DNA from: Bartonella birtlesii IBS 325
Lineage (GTDB): Bacteria; Pseudomonadota; Alphaproteobacteria; Rhizobiales; Rhizobiaceae
Assembly (NCBI RefSeq): GCF_000273375.1
Contig: NZ_CM001557.1
Span: 1,579,026-1,622,278 of the forward strand
Length of the DNA: 43,253 bases
Direction of reading: 5' to 3'
The notes under the pieces were generated by a model that saw only the letters and a list, made by a program, of their open reading frames with translations, was not told the origin of the DNA and did not search any database. The position numbers and the translations under genes are program-made. Each line of letters opens with the position of its first letter. The stretch's first letter is position 1. Of the stretch, positions 14,535 to 24,061 are shown one piece after another.

Positions 14535-15362
14535 ATGAAAAATTCCACTCTTTTAAAAGAAATAGCAAGAAAATATGGATTTTCTGCTGAAGAATTTCAA
14601 ACCACAATCATAAAAACTTGTATTGGAGATAAAAATGCTAGTGTCATCACTGATGCGGAATTTGCTATTTTTCTTTTTGTTGCCAAAACTTATGGACTTA
14701 ATCCTTTAACTAAAGAAATTTATGTATTTCCTAAAAAAGGCGGCGGCATGATCCCTGTTGTTTCTATCGACGGTTGGATAAAGATCATCAAATCAAATCC
14801 TAACTTTGATGGCATGACCTTTCAAGATCAACTCGATAAGGATGGGAATCTCATTGCTATCAAATGTGCTATTCGTCTCAAAGGAATTAAGGATCCTATC
14901 GAAGTCACCGAATATCTCAAAGAATGCGAACAAGAAAAAAGTGAAGCATGGAAAAAATATCCAGCACGCATGCTACGTCACAAAGCCACTATACAATGTG
15001 CTCGCTATGCTTTCGGATTTTCTGGTATTTATGAAGAAGATGAAGCCGCACGTATCCATGAAGCAAACCATAACGTACAAACGAAGTTAGTTTCTTATGA
15101 TGTGCTTACGCAAATCAAACAATTAATAAACATCACTCAAACAGAAGAGGAAAAAGTGCTTGATTATGCAAAAGTCGATAGGCTTGAAGATCTTCCTGAT
15201 GAAATAGCACAAAGGATTTTGGATATTTTGCAAAAGAGAAAGAATGAAAAAGAACAATCTTTCCTACAACAAAAGCAAATAGAGGCGCCTATACAAGATG
15301 CCGAATATATTCACGTCCAAGATATAGAATATGCACCACAAGAACAAAGAACGGCGGTGTGA
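14535..15362 (+). CDS. recT: RecT/Bet-type single-strand annealing protein
   Basis: 275 residues. The Bet/RecT core is clear: FAIFLFVAKTYGLNPLTKEIYVFPKKGGGMIPVVSIDGWIKIIKSNPNFDGM, then AWKKYPARMLRHKATIQCARYAFGFSGIYEEDEA (about 20-180). The C-terminus is a charged linker. It anneals complementary single strands at phage ends, fed by the exonuclease encoded one base downstream of its stop (15362 to 15364). The start at 14535 follows TAGGAAATCAAG. Confidence 0.92.
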   Translation: MKNSTLLKEIARKYGFSAEEFQTTIIKTCIGDKNASVITDAEFAIFLFVAKTYGLNPLTKEIYVFPKKGGGMIPVVSIDGWIKIIKSNPNFDGMTFQDQLDKDGNLIAIKCAIRLKGIKDPIEVTEYLKECEQEKSEAWKKYPARMLRHKATIQCARYAFGFSGIYEEDEAARIHEANHNVQTKLVSYDVLTQIKQLINITQTEEEKVLDYAKVDRLEDLPDEIAQRILDILQKRKNEKEQSFLQQKQIEAPIQDAEYIHVQDIEYAPQEQRTAV

Positions 15363-15363
15363 G

Positions 15364-15987
15364 ATGGAACAAAGAACAGCAGAATGGTTTCAAGCACGCT
15401 TGGGTAAAGTCACCGCATCAAACATTTACAACATACTCAGTAAAACAGCAAAAGGATTGCCTACGAGCAAATATGAAGACTACAAAATCAAACTCATAAC
15501 AGAGCGCTTAACAGGCGAAACAAGCCCCTATTATGAAACTGAAGATATGAGATGGGGCATTGAACATGAAGATGATGCCTTGAGAGAATATGGCTTCATT
15601 TATGATGCCAATATAATAAAATGCGGCTTTATAGAACACCCCACAATGGAAATGGCGGGGGCTAGCCCTGATGGTCTCATTGGAGAAGACGGTTTAATCG
15701 AAGTCAAATGCCCGAGATCAGTAACACATATGCGCTTTTGTATAAGTGACGAAATCAAACCAGAATATCACGCACAAATGCAATTCCAAATGGCTTGTAC
15801 AGGACGAAAGTGGTGTGATTTTGTAAGCTTTGATCCACGTTTTGCTGGTGAATCCTTTCACTTGCGCATGAAAGTCAAGCGTGTTCTCCGTGATGATCAA
15901 CAAATTGAACAGATCAATCAAGCTGTTGAAGCCTTTTTAGCGGAAATAGATCAAGACATGAAGCAGATCTTGGCAAGAGCTGCTTAA
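15364..15987 (+). CDS. YqaJ/lambda-type phage exonuclease
   Basis: 207 residues from the ATG at 15364 (GGTGTGAG upstream). Conserved YqaJ features: RTAEWFQARLGKVTASNI at the N-terminus, RWGIEHEDDALREY, AGASPDGLIGEDGLIEVKCPRS with the metal-binding Asp and Glu-x-Lys, and EYHAQMQFQMACTG. It digests 5' strands to make substrates for RecT. Coupled to recT. Confidence 0.92.
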   Translation: MEQRTAEWFQARLGKVTASNIYNILSKTAKGLPTSKYEDYKIKLITERLTGETSPYYETEDMRWGIEHEDDALREYGFIYDANIIKCGFIEHPTMEMAGASPDGLIGEDGLIEVKCPRSVTHMRFCISDEIKPEYHAQMQFQMACTGRKWCDFVSFDPRFAGESFHLRMKVKRVLRDDQQIEQINQAVEAFLAEIDQDMKQILARAA

Positions 15988-15993
15988 CTCTAT

Positions 15994-16031
15994 GGGGGTG
16001 CTTGTGTTAACGCATACCTCTTAGCACCCCC
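15994..16031 (+). other. 9-bp perfect stem with 20-base loop after the exonuclease gene
   Basis: GGGGGTGCT (15994-16002) pairs with AGCACCCCC (16023-16031). There is no T run, so it is not a standard terminator. It may be a weak attenuator or an RNA stability element between the recombination genes and the integrase group. Confidence 0.5.
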
Positions 16032-16107
16032 GCCCTTTCCTAACACTTTCAAGTAATGCGTGATTCACGCCACACGTGAATTGCATCTAAATGTAAGGAG
16101 AAAAAAC

Positions 16108-16326
16108 ATGGCGCCACGCCCTGCTACCATAACCCAACCAGCTATTGCACGCGCTTTAAGAGAAGCTAAAAAGCAAGGATGTGAACTCATAGAAATTAAG
16201 CCTACAGGCGAACTCCTCATCTATCTTAAATCTGATATCCCAATACCAAATTCAGCAGCGCATCCTGATAAGTTATTAGATTTGTCAAAAAATGAATATT
16301 ACGAAGCTTTGCTCTCTAAAATGTAA
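16108..16326 (+). CDS. Small phage protein next to integrase
   Basis: 72 residues: APRPATITQPAIARALREAKKQGCELIEIKPTGELLIYL. Similar short proteins commonly precede integrases in rhizobial prophages. The N-terminus could form a helix that reads DNA, so an excisionase-like or regulatory role is possible but unproven. AAGGAG sits seven bases before the ATG at 16108. It ends six bases before the integrase start. Confidence 0.65.
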   Translation: MAPRPATITQPAIARALREAKKQGCELIEIKPTGELLIYLKSDIPIPNSAAHPDKLLDLSKNEYYEALLSKM

Positions 16327-16332
16327 AATGCC

Positions 16333-17376
16333 ATGCCAAAACCACGCCCCCCTCATCTTGTCAAACAAATTACTCAACATGGCAAAATTGTATGGTATGT
16401 ACGCATTGGTCATGGCAAACGCATTAGAATTCGCGGGACCTATGGAACGCAAGAGTTTGTTGATAACTACAAAAGCGCACTTGCCGAGTTACAAGGCATC
16501 ATCCCCCCAAAACCTAAAGTAGGTAAACTTATTGAAGGGTCATTTGCATGGCTGCTTAAACAGTATTTTAACAGCGTTCATTGGCATAGCCTTGCTAAAG
16601 CTACGAAAGGACAAAGAGAACTTATCCTTATGAAGGTATGTGATGCTATAGGAAACATTCCATACAGAGAAATAAAAAAAGCACATATTACAGCAGGAGT
16701 TGAACGCCGCAAAGAAAGACCAACAGCTGCTCACAATTTTCTAAAAGCACTTAATGGTCTTTTTAATTGGGCAATTGATCAAGAGCTTTTAGAAAACAAT
16801 CCAACAGTAGGAGTAAAAAGACCAGCTTACAACAACAAAGATGGATTTGCTGTTTGGGCAGAAGAAGATGTTGAGAAATATTATAAAAAATGGGCTCTAG
16901 GAACGCATGAACGCGTCTGGATTGATGTCCTTCTTTACACGGGTTTACGTCGTGGTGATGCGGTACGAATTGGCTGGAAAGACGTCAAAGATAATATCAT
17001 TCATCTCAAGACAGAGAAAAGCAAATTCCAAACAGATGTTTTTCTGCCAATTTTGCCTGAATTAGCAGAAACCCTTAAAATTGGTCCTATTGGAAATGAA
17101 ACATTTATTTGCGGGAAAAATGGAAATAAGCTCGTTAAAGAAAGTTTTGGCAACCTTTTTCGTGAGGCTTGTAACGTAGCGGGAATCAAAAAATCAGCAC
17201 ATGGCTTAAGAAAATTAGCAGCAACACGCGCCGCTAATTCAGGTGCAACAGTTTCACAACTCAAAGCAATCTTTGGATGGACAGAAGATAAAATGGCATC
17301 TCTCTACACAAAGAGCGCAGATCGTAAAAGGTTAGCTATAGAGGCGATAAAAAAACTACAAAAAAATGAGGGATAA
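16333..17376 (+). CDS. int: Phage tyrosine recombinase (integrase)
   Basis: 347 residues. The catalytic set is present: Arg206 (LYTGLRRGDA), His290-x-x-Arg293 (HGLRKLAATRA) and nucleophile Tyr325 (SLYTKSADR); the second His position appears as Trp316 (FGW), a common variant. The N-terminal 60 residues form a basic arm-binding region and about 65-165 the core-binding SAM-like domain. It would catalyse integration and excision. Being the last phage gene on this side, it places the attachment site in the following few hundred bases. Confidence 0.93.
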   Translation: MPKPRPPHLVKQITQHGKIVWYVRIGHGKRIRIRGTYGTQEFVDNYKSALAELQGIIPPKPKVGKLIEGSFAWLLKQYFNSVHWHSLAKATKGQRELILMKVCDAIGNIPYREIKKAHITAGVERRKERPTAAHNFLKALNGLFNWAIDQELLENNPTVGVKRPAYNNKDGFAVWAEEDVEKYYKKWALGTHERVWIDVLLYTGLRRGDAVRIGWKDVKDNIIHLKTEKSKFQTDVFLPILPELAETLKIGPIGNETFICGKNGNKLVKESFGNLFREACNVAGIKKSAHGLRKLAATRAANSGATVSQLKAIFGWTEDKMASLYTKSADRKRLAIEAIKKLQKNEG

Positions 17377-18213
17377 CGCTATAAAAAACATAATGGAATC
17401 AATAATGATAAATTTCCCCCATATCGTAATAACTCATTTATTTTATTTAAAATAATTGGAACGGCCCGGGGAGCCATTTCATTTTTTATCCCATATAATT
17501 CACTGTTTTTACTAATTTTTTTAAGGTGAGGAATATCAGATAAGATTATTTTCATTCCTACTACTTAAATGTATTTTCTTTTATCAATTTTTAGAAGCTT
17601 TTAAAATCTTGCTAAATGCTGCTGTGAAAAACTATGTAGTTTATAAAGATAGCAAAATCTTATGGTAAAATGAATCAGTTAAAAAATAACAATGAAAACT
17701 ACATTATCAGATACTGTTCTAAATACACTAACGTAACAAAAAACTTCTCTAACGTAAAAACTTATACAATAAAGAAATCTTATCCTAGTCGAAATACCAT
17801 CCGCAAAAGTTAAATGGCATCATACTGCATTCTATTCTCTAAATTGCAATGTGTATTAGATAGAGATTCACCGATGCCATCCCTAAAGTTTATTAAAAAA
17901 TAACTATAGGAAAAACAAGAAAGACCGTAAGAAACTTTTACCAGCCATAAATTTCTTTTCATTATAGTCCGCATAGAGAGATAAGATATAGTTTTATGCA
18001 TAACTTTAAAAGATGATGAATCCAAAAAAAGAGGACAGCATATTCTGAAAGAACAAATCTTTTAAACGCATAAATCACACCAACTCTTTAAACTCTTTCC
18101 ACTCCTAAATAGTAAAAGGCTTTAAAAGCTTCTCTTAACTTTTTGGTATAACTATTACGTCGTATTTTCTTGCTCTCATTTAAGCTTAAAGAAAACCAAT
18201 TTCAACATTTCAC
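17377..18213. other. 837-bp AT-rich gap at the prophage/chromosome junction
   Basis: No gene that I can support on either strand. It should hold the right attachment site and the 3' end of the helicase unit. A short G+C patch (ggaacggcccggggagcc, 17459-17476) stands out and could mark the attachment core, but its partner would lie outside the window. Confidence 0.4.
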
Positions 18214-19593
18214 TTAAGCTGCCTTCCTCACGGACTTGCGAAAACGAAAAAGCTTTGCACGCTTTGCTGCTTTTGCTCTTTTATGCCTTTCATTTTGAGA
18301 TATAGAATTCTTCCCCTGTAGCTGTTTAGTTTCATCTTTACAATTTAAAAATTTCTTTTGACTTTTAGCCTTCTTGAAACCAAGTTTCTTATCATTTTCT
18401 TTTTTTTCATCTTCTGGCATAACTGGTTTGACTGGAAATGCAGAAAATTGTTCTGGAACAACCTCACGCACTAATCGTATACGAATTAAGCGCTCTACAG
18501 CACGCAAACGTGCACTTTCTACTCCTTCATCAAAAAGTGTGAGTGCCTCACCAAGCACCCCATTGCGCCCAGTACGACCAATCCGATGTACATAACTTTC
18601 AGCTTCATCTGGTAAATCATAATTAATAACATGGCTTATTCCTGGTATATCAATACCGCGTGCTACTATATCTGTCGCCACAAGAATCCGTACTGTTCCT
18701 TCACGAAAAGCTTTTAAAGCAGACTGGCGAGCACTCTGTGATTTATTTCCATGAATCGTCGCAACTAAATACCCTATCTTTATTAAACTCCGCGTGACAG
18801 CATCAGCACCGTGTTTGGTTCGGGTAAAAACAATAACAGAAGAAAAAGCCGGATTTGTCAAAAGTTTACTTAAAACATTCTTTTTTTCACGTGTAGGGAC
18901 ACAATATAACTTTTGCGTGATTTCTGTAGCTGTCGTTCCTTGAGGAGAAACCTCTATTTTAACTGGATCTTTGAGCAGACACTTTACAAGTGCCGTAATT
19001 TCTTTCGGCATCGTCGCAGAAAAAAGTGCTGTCTGACAGTCTTGATGTAACAGCCTGGCAATTTGTCGTACATCATGAATAAAGCCCATATCTAACATAC
19101 GATCTGCTTCATCTAGAACTAAAAAACGAGATTGTGAAAGATCAACACATTTTTCACGAATAAGATCTCTCAAACGACCTGGTGTTGCTATCAAAATATC
19201 TACACCTGCTGCCATGTGTTTAATTTGTTTCAAACGCGATACCCCACCAAAAACAAGACATGTTGAAAGATGCGTTCCTCTAGCAACCATACGAACTGTT
19301 TTATCAATCTGAACAGCAAGCTCACGCGTAGGTGCTAAAATCAAAGCACGTGCAGTTTTAGGATAACGTTTATCACCCAACGCCAAAATCTGACTCAAAA
19401 TAGGTAAACCAAATGCCAAAGTCTTCCCAGAGCCCGTCTGAGCAATTCCCAAAATATCGTGCCCTTTCAATATCATTGGAATAGCTTGCTCTTGTATAGG
19501 CTTAGGTTTATTCATCCCAGCAACGAGTAAGTTTTTAACCAAAAGAGTGGGCAAACCTAACTTTATAAAAACATTTTCTTTTTTGATATACAA
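18214..19593 (-). CDS. rhlE: DEAD-box RNA helicase, RhlE type
   Basis: 459 residues from a TTG at 19593. No usable ATG exists; this TTG lies 10 bases after AGGAGAG, and the protein then opens like RhlE (FIKLGLPTLLVKNLLVAG). An in-frame TTG at 19641 would add 16 residues but swallow that ribosome-binding site. Motifs: Q motif NKPKPIQEQAIP, AQTGSGKT (51-58), PTRELAVQ, DEAD (161-164), SAT (192-194), ATDIVARGIDIP, HRIGRTGR (336-343). The C-terminus is a Lys/Arg-rich tail for RNA binding. Role: ATP-dependent RNA unwinding in ribosome assembly, RNA decay or cold adaptation. Confidence 0.9.
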   Translation of the reverse strand: MYIKKENVFIKLGLPTLLVKNLLVAGMNKPKPIQEQAIPMILKGHDILGIAQTGSGKTLAFGLPILSQILALGDKRYPKTARALILAPTRELAVQIDKTVRMVARGTHLSTCLVFGGVSRLKQIKHMAAGVDILIATPGRLRDLIREKCVDLSQSRFLVLDEADRMLDMGFIHDVRQIARLLHQDCQTALFSATMPKEITALVKCLLKDPVKIEVSPQGTTATEITQKLYCVPTREKKNVLSKLLTNPAFSSVIVFTRTKHGADAVTRSLIKIGYLVATIHGNKSQSARQSALKAFREGTVRILVATDIVARGIDIPGISHVINYDLPDEAESYVHRIGRTGRNGVLGEALTLFDEGVESARLRAVERLIRIRLVREVVPEQFSAFPVKPVMPEDEKKENDKKLGFKKAKSQKKFLNCKDETKQLQGKNSISQNERHKRAKAAKRAKLFRFRKSVRKAA

Positions 19594-19829
19594 AACAAAA
19601 TCTCTCCTCTGCCTTACAACTAAAACAAAGTCATAAGCCAAACTTTTCTTCTCAAGAATCCGCGCAAAGGAAGTCTTGACATATTCAATTTGTAAAGTAA
19701 CGCTTTAAAAAAACGCCTTGCGCAGCCTATGAACCCTAAAATCAAGGCAAAAGCATATAAAACGCACCTTTCACTAAGCCACGCTAATCAGCTCAAACAC
19801 CTTCATCCTATTATCGTTAGATGAATAAC

Positions 19830-19848
19830 AAAAAAGCAAAGACTTTGC
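19830..19848 (-). terminator. Terminator after the ilvA unit
   Basis: Minus strand: GCAAAG-T-CTTTGC stem followed by TTTTTTG, 30 bases past the stop of the secreted-protein gene. Confidence 0.6.
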
Positions 19849-19877
19849 GAGATATATTTATAATAAAAAAGAAAGGA

Positions 19878-20423
19878 TCATTTGTTTATTATTGTTTCCT
19901 TCGGTAAATGTACATTATTAAAATCAGGATAAATCTCTAAAAAAACTGAATTTTGTACAGTTTTCTGACCACCATAGATTAAATACCACCGAGTTTTATC
20001 AAAAATTGCCAAAGTTTTATATTGAAGAATACGATCTTCTCTTTCAAGTATCGTCGGAACTAAAGCATAAAAAGTACCATTATTAGTTTGCAAATATTCT
20101 ATATTTTTTTCATCTAAACGATAAGCACCGATAGGCAAATTTTTAAATTGCCTACGCAGTTGTTCAAGAAAATTATCGCGTAAATCACTCTCTGCCATAT
20201 TCAATCGACGCGCCATTTCCTGATAAAGTCGATCAGGCATATAATGAGAAATAAGCACAAAATCTCCATTTTTTACAGCATTATTAACATCAACAATTAA
20301 TCTTGAAAGTTCAGTCTTTTGTATTGCTGTCGGTTCCGATGAAAAACTCTGTTGATGAACATAAAAAAACAAAAACAAACTCAACATAAAGTAAAAAATA
20401 GATCTTATTTTCATCTTTGTCAT
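19878..20423 (-). CDS. Secreted protein of unknown function
   Basis: 181 residues with a signal peptide (MKIRSIFYFMLSLFLFFYVHQQSFSSEP). The mature part (AVKNGDFVLISHYMPDRLYQEMARRLNM..., then TFYALVPTILEREDRILQYKTLAIFDKTRWYLIYGG) has the layout of an NTF2/DUF4440-like small alpha-beta fold, a guess from pattern only. It starts 21 bases after ilvA on the same strand and is followed by a terminator, so the two are probably co-transcribed. Another ATG three codons in is equally possible. Confidence 0.7.
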   Translation of the reverse strand: MTKMKIRSIFYFMLSLFLFFYVHQQSFSSEPTAIQKTELSRLIVDVNNAVKNGDFVLISHYMPDRLYQEMARRLNMAESDLRDNFLEQLRRQFKNLPIGAYRLDEKNIEYLQTNNGTFYALVPTILEREDRILQYKTLAIFDKTRWYLIYGGQKTVQNSVFLEIYPDFNNVHLPKETIINK

Positions 20424-20444
20424 TTCAGTAAAAATCCCAGTTTC

Positions 20445-21710
20445 TCAAATAACAAAATCAAACAATGTTTGATCATCGGTAATATCACGATAGCGCCAGC
20501 CTAAAGCTTGAAATTTTTCCTTTAAAAGACAAAAGTTATTATATTTTTTTGTTTCAATTGCAATTAACACAGAGCCAAAATTTCTTGCTGATTTTTTAAG
20601 ATACTCAAAGCGCACGATATCATCATCCGGTGATAATGTGGCAAGAAAACTACGTAACGCACCAGGATGTTGCGGAAAACTAAAAATAAAATATTTTCTC
20701 AAGCCTTGAAAACGCAGAGAACGCTCCTTAATATCTGGCAAACGCTCAAAATCGAAATTACCACCTGAAATAATTAAAAGGATTTTTTTACCTTTCAATT
20801 CCTCGGGGGGAATACTATTAAGAGCATCGATAGACAAAGCACCAGCTGGTTCAAGCACCACCCCTTCAACATTAAGCATTTCAACCATTGTAGAACAAAC
20901 ACGATTTTCAGGAATTGTAATAACAGAATCAGGCGAAAATTGATTCAATATTGCATAATTTAATGCACCAATTTCAGCCACTGCAGCACCATCAACAAAT
21001 GTATCGATATTTTCAAGTTTGATACGTTTTCCACCCTCTAAACAAGCACGCAAACTTGCAGCTCTCTGAGGTTCAGCAAAACGAAGTTCCGTTTTCCAAC
21101 CACATTCTTGTAAAAACTTACTAACACCACTAGCCAAACCACCACCGCCTACAGGTACAATAATTAAATCTGGTTCACTTTCTCCATTGAGTTTTTTCCA
21201 TTGCAACACAGCCTCACACAAAACTGTCGCTTGGCCGGTAATAATACGAATATCATCAAAAGGCGGAGCCATCACCCCCCCACTTTCCATAACGAAAGAT
21301 TGCGCAGCTGCATAACATTGATCAAACGTCTCACCAACCAAACGGATATCCACAAATTCTTTGCCAAAAATACGCGTCTTATCAATTTTTTGTTGTGGCG
21401 TCGTCACAGGCATAAAAATCATACCTTTACGCTCAAAATAGCGACAAACAAAAGAGACACCTTGCGCATGATTCCCCGCTGAAGCACAAACGAATACTGC
21501 ATCTGGAGATATCTTATCCAGCATTTCTGAAACAAAATTGAAAGCACCACGAATTTTATAAGATCGCACCGGCGTTAAATCTTCACGTTTTAAATAAATT
21601 TCTGCATCATATTTTTGACTAAGAAAATCATTTCTTTGAAGTGGTGTTTCAGCAAACACATGATGCAAAGCTTTCATCGCTTTAGTTACGTCTTGAATAA
21701 ATTTACTCAT
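20445..21710 (-). CDS. ilvA: Threonine ammonia-lyase (threonine dehydratase)
   Basis: 421 residues. Converts L-threonine to 2-oxobutanoate and ammonia, the entry to isoleucine synthesis. PLP lysine is Lys52 in VRSYKIRGAFNF; the phosphate-binding loop is GGGGLASG (188-195); SGGNFD lies near the end of the catalytic domain. The C-terminal 90 residues (KYFIFSFPQHPGALRSFL...) are a single ACT-like regulatory domain, as in the short IlvA class. No other ilv genes lie nearby. Confidence 0.92.
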   Translation of the reverse strand: MSKFIQDVTKAMKALHHVFAETPLQRNDFLSQKYDAEIYLKREDLTPVRSYKIRGAFNFVSEMLDKISPDAVFVCASAGNHAQGVSFVCRYFERKGMIFMPVTTPQQKIDKTRIFGKEFVDIRLVGETFDQCYAAAQSFVMESGGVMAPPFDDIRIITGQATVLCEAVLQWKKLNGESEPDLIIVPVGGGGLASGVSKFLQECGWKTELRFAEPQRAASLRACLEGGKRIKLENIDTFVDGAAVAEIGALNYAILNQFSPDSVITIPENRVCSTMVEMLNVEGVVLEPAGALSIDALNSIPPEELKGKKILLIISGGNFDFERLPDIKERSLRFQGLRKYFIFSFPQHPGALRSFLATLSPDDDIVRFEYLKKSARNFGSVLIAIETKKYNNFCLLKEKFQALGWRYRDITDDQTLFDFVI

Positions 21711-21883
21711 AATATAATAACAGTCATTTCATGCTTCATTTATAGTTATTAAGGCTCCTACTTATCTTCTATCTATAAAGACAACCATTGTCAGTCAAAA
21801 TCTCATTCAAAAATGAAAAGTTTTTTTCTTAATCATTAATTCTTGATTCAATAAAAGATATGGCTTATGAGAAAGTTCTTATC

Positions 21884-21969
21884 GCGGACGTGATGAAAAC
21901 GGTAAACATAGCAGACTTAAAATCTGCCGGTCTAAGACCTTGCGGGTTCAAGTCCCGCCGTCCGCACCA
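21884..21969 (+). tRNA. tRNA-Leu (UAA)
   Basis: 86 bases including encoded CCA. Acceptor GCGGACG/CGTCCGC, anticodon stem GCAGA/TCTGC with loop CTTAAAA (anticodon TAA), a long variable arm as in class II tRNAs, and T-loop GGTTCAAGTCC. Confidence 0.97.
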
Positions 21970-22233
21970 TAATATTTGAATTTATCACTATTTTTCAGTC
22001 GTTTTAGATTACAAAAAATGACTCTTTGCAAAATTATAACAGTGTCATAGAATAGAATCGTGATTACGCAAAAAATGAATCATATTTTCTTTCTAGCCGC
22101 ATACTTAGCAATGCTTTATAAGCTCTAAAACTTTCATTTAAACAATAAAGATCTTACAATTCTTTATTACAATCATTAAATATCAAGAATCTCCTTATCC
22201 ATTACAAAGGATAATATTTTACAGAACAAAAAC

Positions 22234-22262
22234 TAAAAAAAGGCCCTATAAAGATAGGACCT
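22234..22262 (-). terminator. Terminator of the Hbp-type gene
   Basis: Minus strand: AGGTCCTAT/ATAGGGCCT stem (one mismatch) followed by TTTTTTT, 26 bases after the stop. Confidence 0.8.
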
Positions 22263-22288
22263 CTTAAACCAATTCAATTTCGCAAAAA

Positions 22289-23098
22289 TTAGAATTTGTA
22301 AGCTAAACCAATACGAAAATCATTTGTCTTATGTTTAATTTCGATCTCGTCTTTACCCTTGTATTGATAAGTCTTTTTCCCAAAATCTGAATAACGGTAC
22401 TCCGCACGCATAATGACATGATCTGTTATTGCAAAATCAAAACCACCACCAAGAGTATAACCCATTATTGTTCTTGTTTCATCTAAAGTAGCATTAAAGG
22501 GCTCTTCTCCCGTAATTGATGTCATCATAATATCTTGAAGTTGACCATAAGCAACACCACCAGAGAGATAAGGCATAACACGATTAGTAGAAAAACCAAT
22601 ACGCACCCGTGTAGCACCAGTCCATTTTTGTTTCAAAGTATGATTAAATGTTATGCTATCCTTTTCTTCACCCTCTTCTTCATCCTTATCAACTCTAAAA
22701 AAAGTTTTTGTCTTCTTTTTTTGTCCAGGAAAAAGTATATCAGTATCAAAACCTAGGATAAAATTTCTTCCAAGATCAAAATTAAAACCTGCGTACAAAC
22801 CGCCTATAAAACCAGATAACTCAGGCAACAAATATTTCTCAACTGCAGTCCATTTTTTAAGCCTACTTTCCTCATCAGGAAAGAGAGGAATATCAACGTC
22901 ACGTGTAATTGCAGAAGTCTTACTTGAAAAGCCACCAATTTGGCCTCCAAAATAAAAACCTGTCCAAGAAAAAGGTGGAAAAACAATAGCCGGTGAAGCA
23001 ACATGTACAGGCTTTTCAGGAATCATTACATCTGCTGCCTGTGCTATAGAAACTGAAATCAAAGTGAAAATGGATGCTGTTATAAATTTTGTATTCAT
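22289..23098 (-). CDS. Hbp/Omp25-type outer-membrane beta-barrel (hemin-binding protein family)
   Basis: 269 residues from the ATG at 23098 (GGGGT upstream); a longer frame adds nothing. Signal peptide MNTKFITASIFTLISVSIAQAAD, then the family hallmark FSWTGFYFGGQIGG, alternating barrel strands (GFIGGLYAGFNFDLGRNFILGFDTDI, ATRVRIGFSTNRVMPYLSGGVAYGQ, HVIMRAEYRYSDFG) and a terminal Phe (IGLAYKF). An acidic loop (DKDEEEGEEKD) lies between strands. Bartonella encodes several such hemin-binding surface proteins regulated by iron/heme; which one this is cannot be told from sequence alone. Confidence 0.88.
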   Translation of the reverse strand: MNTKFITASIFTLISVSIAQAADVMIPEKPVHVASPAIVFPPFSWTGFYFGGQIGGFSSKTSAITRDVDIPLFPDEESRLKKWTAVEKYLLPELSGFIGGLYAGFNFDLGRNFILGFDTDILFPGQKKKTKTFFRVDKDEEEGEEKDSITFNHTLKQKWTGATRVRIGFSTNRVMPYLSGGVAYGQLQDIMMTSITGEEPFNATLDETRTIMGYTLGGGFDFAITDHVIMRAEYRYSDFGKKTYQYKGKDEIEIKHKTNDFRIGLAYKF

Positions 23099-23788
23099 AA
23101 AATTATACCCCATTGCTAAATTCAAATATAATAAAAAATCACATTTAGAAAACAAAGTACTTAAAATTTTACGCTGCAAAATTGCATGTACTCCTTCATA
23201 GCTACATTTAACATTATCATTACATCAAAATTCAAGATTAGCAAATAAATTTTAATTATTTTTAATATGTTATTAATAATTTTAATATGTTATTAATAAT
23301 AAATACTTAAAAATGTAATATGAATAACCGTTATTTTGAAAAAATAAATATGATATTTTTCTATCTAATATCGCCTTTAAAACTACACACTGTATCATTC
23401 AATAATCTTTTTTTACTTGGGACATTTTCTGAAATGATAATGATACAGATAATTTTTGGAAAGGAACTACCTACTAGATATTACTAAAAATATTTTGTAG
23501 TTAATACAATATTTAGAAACAAAATCAGCCTAAAATAACGTAATTTCCTATATAATTAGATTGACTTGCATTACTAATATAAATATTATAGGCATTCTAC
23601 AAATATCTAAAATTTATTATGCTGAGAAAGCATATTTCAAATTATATATATATTTAAAAAATCTCGCTATCTTACTGAAAATCATAAATTTCTATATTTC
23701 ATTCCTTAATCGCATTATTATCAATACACACAAGATTAATATTACGATCTTTCTAAATTTTATCTAATAATAAAATTTTTAAACTATT
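23099..23788. other. 690-bp AT-rich region upstream of the Hbp-type gene
   Basis: No convincing gene. It should hold the promoter of the barrel gene. It contains a perfect 20-bp tandem duplication at 23261-23300. I could not identify an H-box or other known Hbp promoter element with confidence. Confidence 0.5.
23261..23300. repeat. Perfect 20-bp tandem duplication
   Basis: tttaatatgttattaataat twice in a row, about 165-200 bases upstream of the Hbp-type start. Each copy contains the near-palindrome TTAATATGTTATTAA. Confidence 0.9.
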
Positions 23789-24061
23789 TTATTTAAAAAT
23801 TGCTCTACCTTCACTGATTTCTATATTATCTTCTGCCTTTATTGCAAAACGGTCTTTATTAGGAAAAGTAATAAAACACCCCTTTATACAAATTGTAACA
23901 GTTTGATGAGTATCTAATGAGATATTTAAAGGTATGCTCCCTTCAACGATGATAAGAGATTGCACCTTTAAATCAGTATTTTTCACAGTTGCGGCAAAAA
24001 CTGTCACAGACAAAATATCTAACAGCGCAACTGTTATAAAAACATAAACACATCTTAGCAT
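23789..24061 (-). CDS. Small secreted protein
   Basis: 90 residues with a signal peptide (VYVFITVALLDILSVTVFAA). The rest is beta-rich: SLIIVEGSIPLNISLDTHQTVTICIKGCFITFPNKDRFAIKAEDNIEI, with two cysteines close together (CIKGC). The ATG overlaps the last seven bases of the MscS-type gene, so the two are translationally coupled. Periplasmic location is predicted; function unknown. Confidence 0.65.
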   Translation of the reverse strand: MLRCVYVFITVALLDILSVTVFAATVKNTDLKVQSLIIVEGSIPLNISLDTHQTVTICIKGCFITFPNKDRFAIKAEDNIEISEGRAIFK

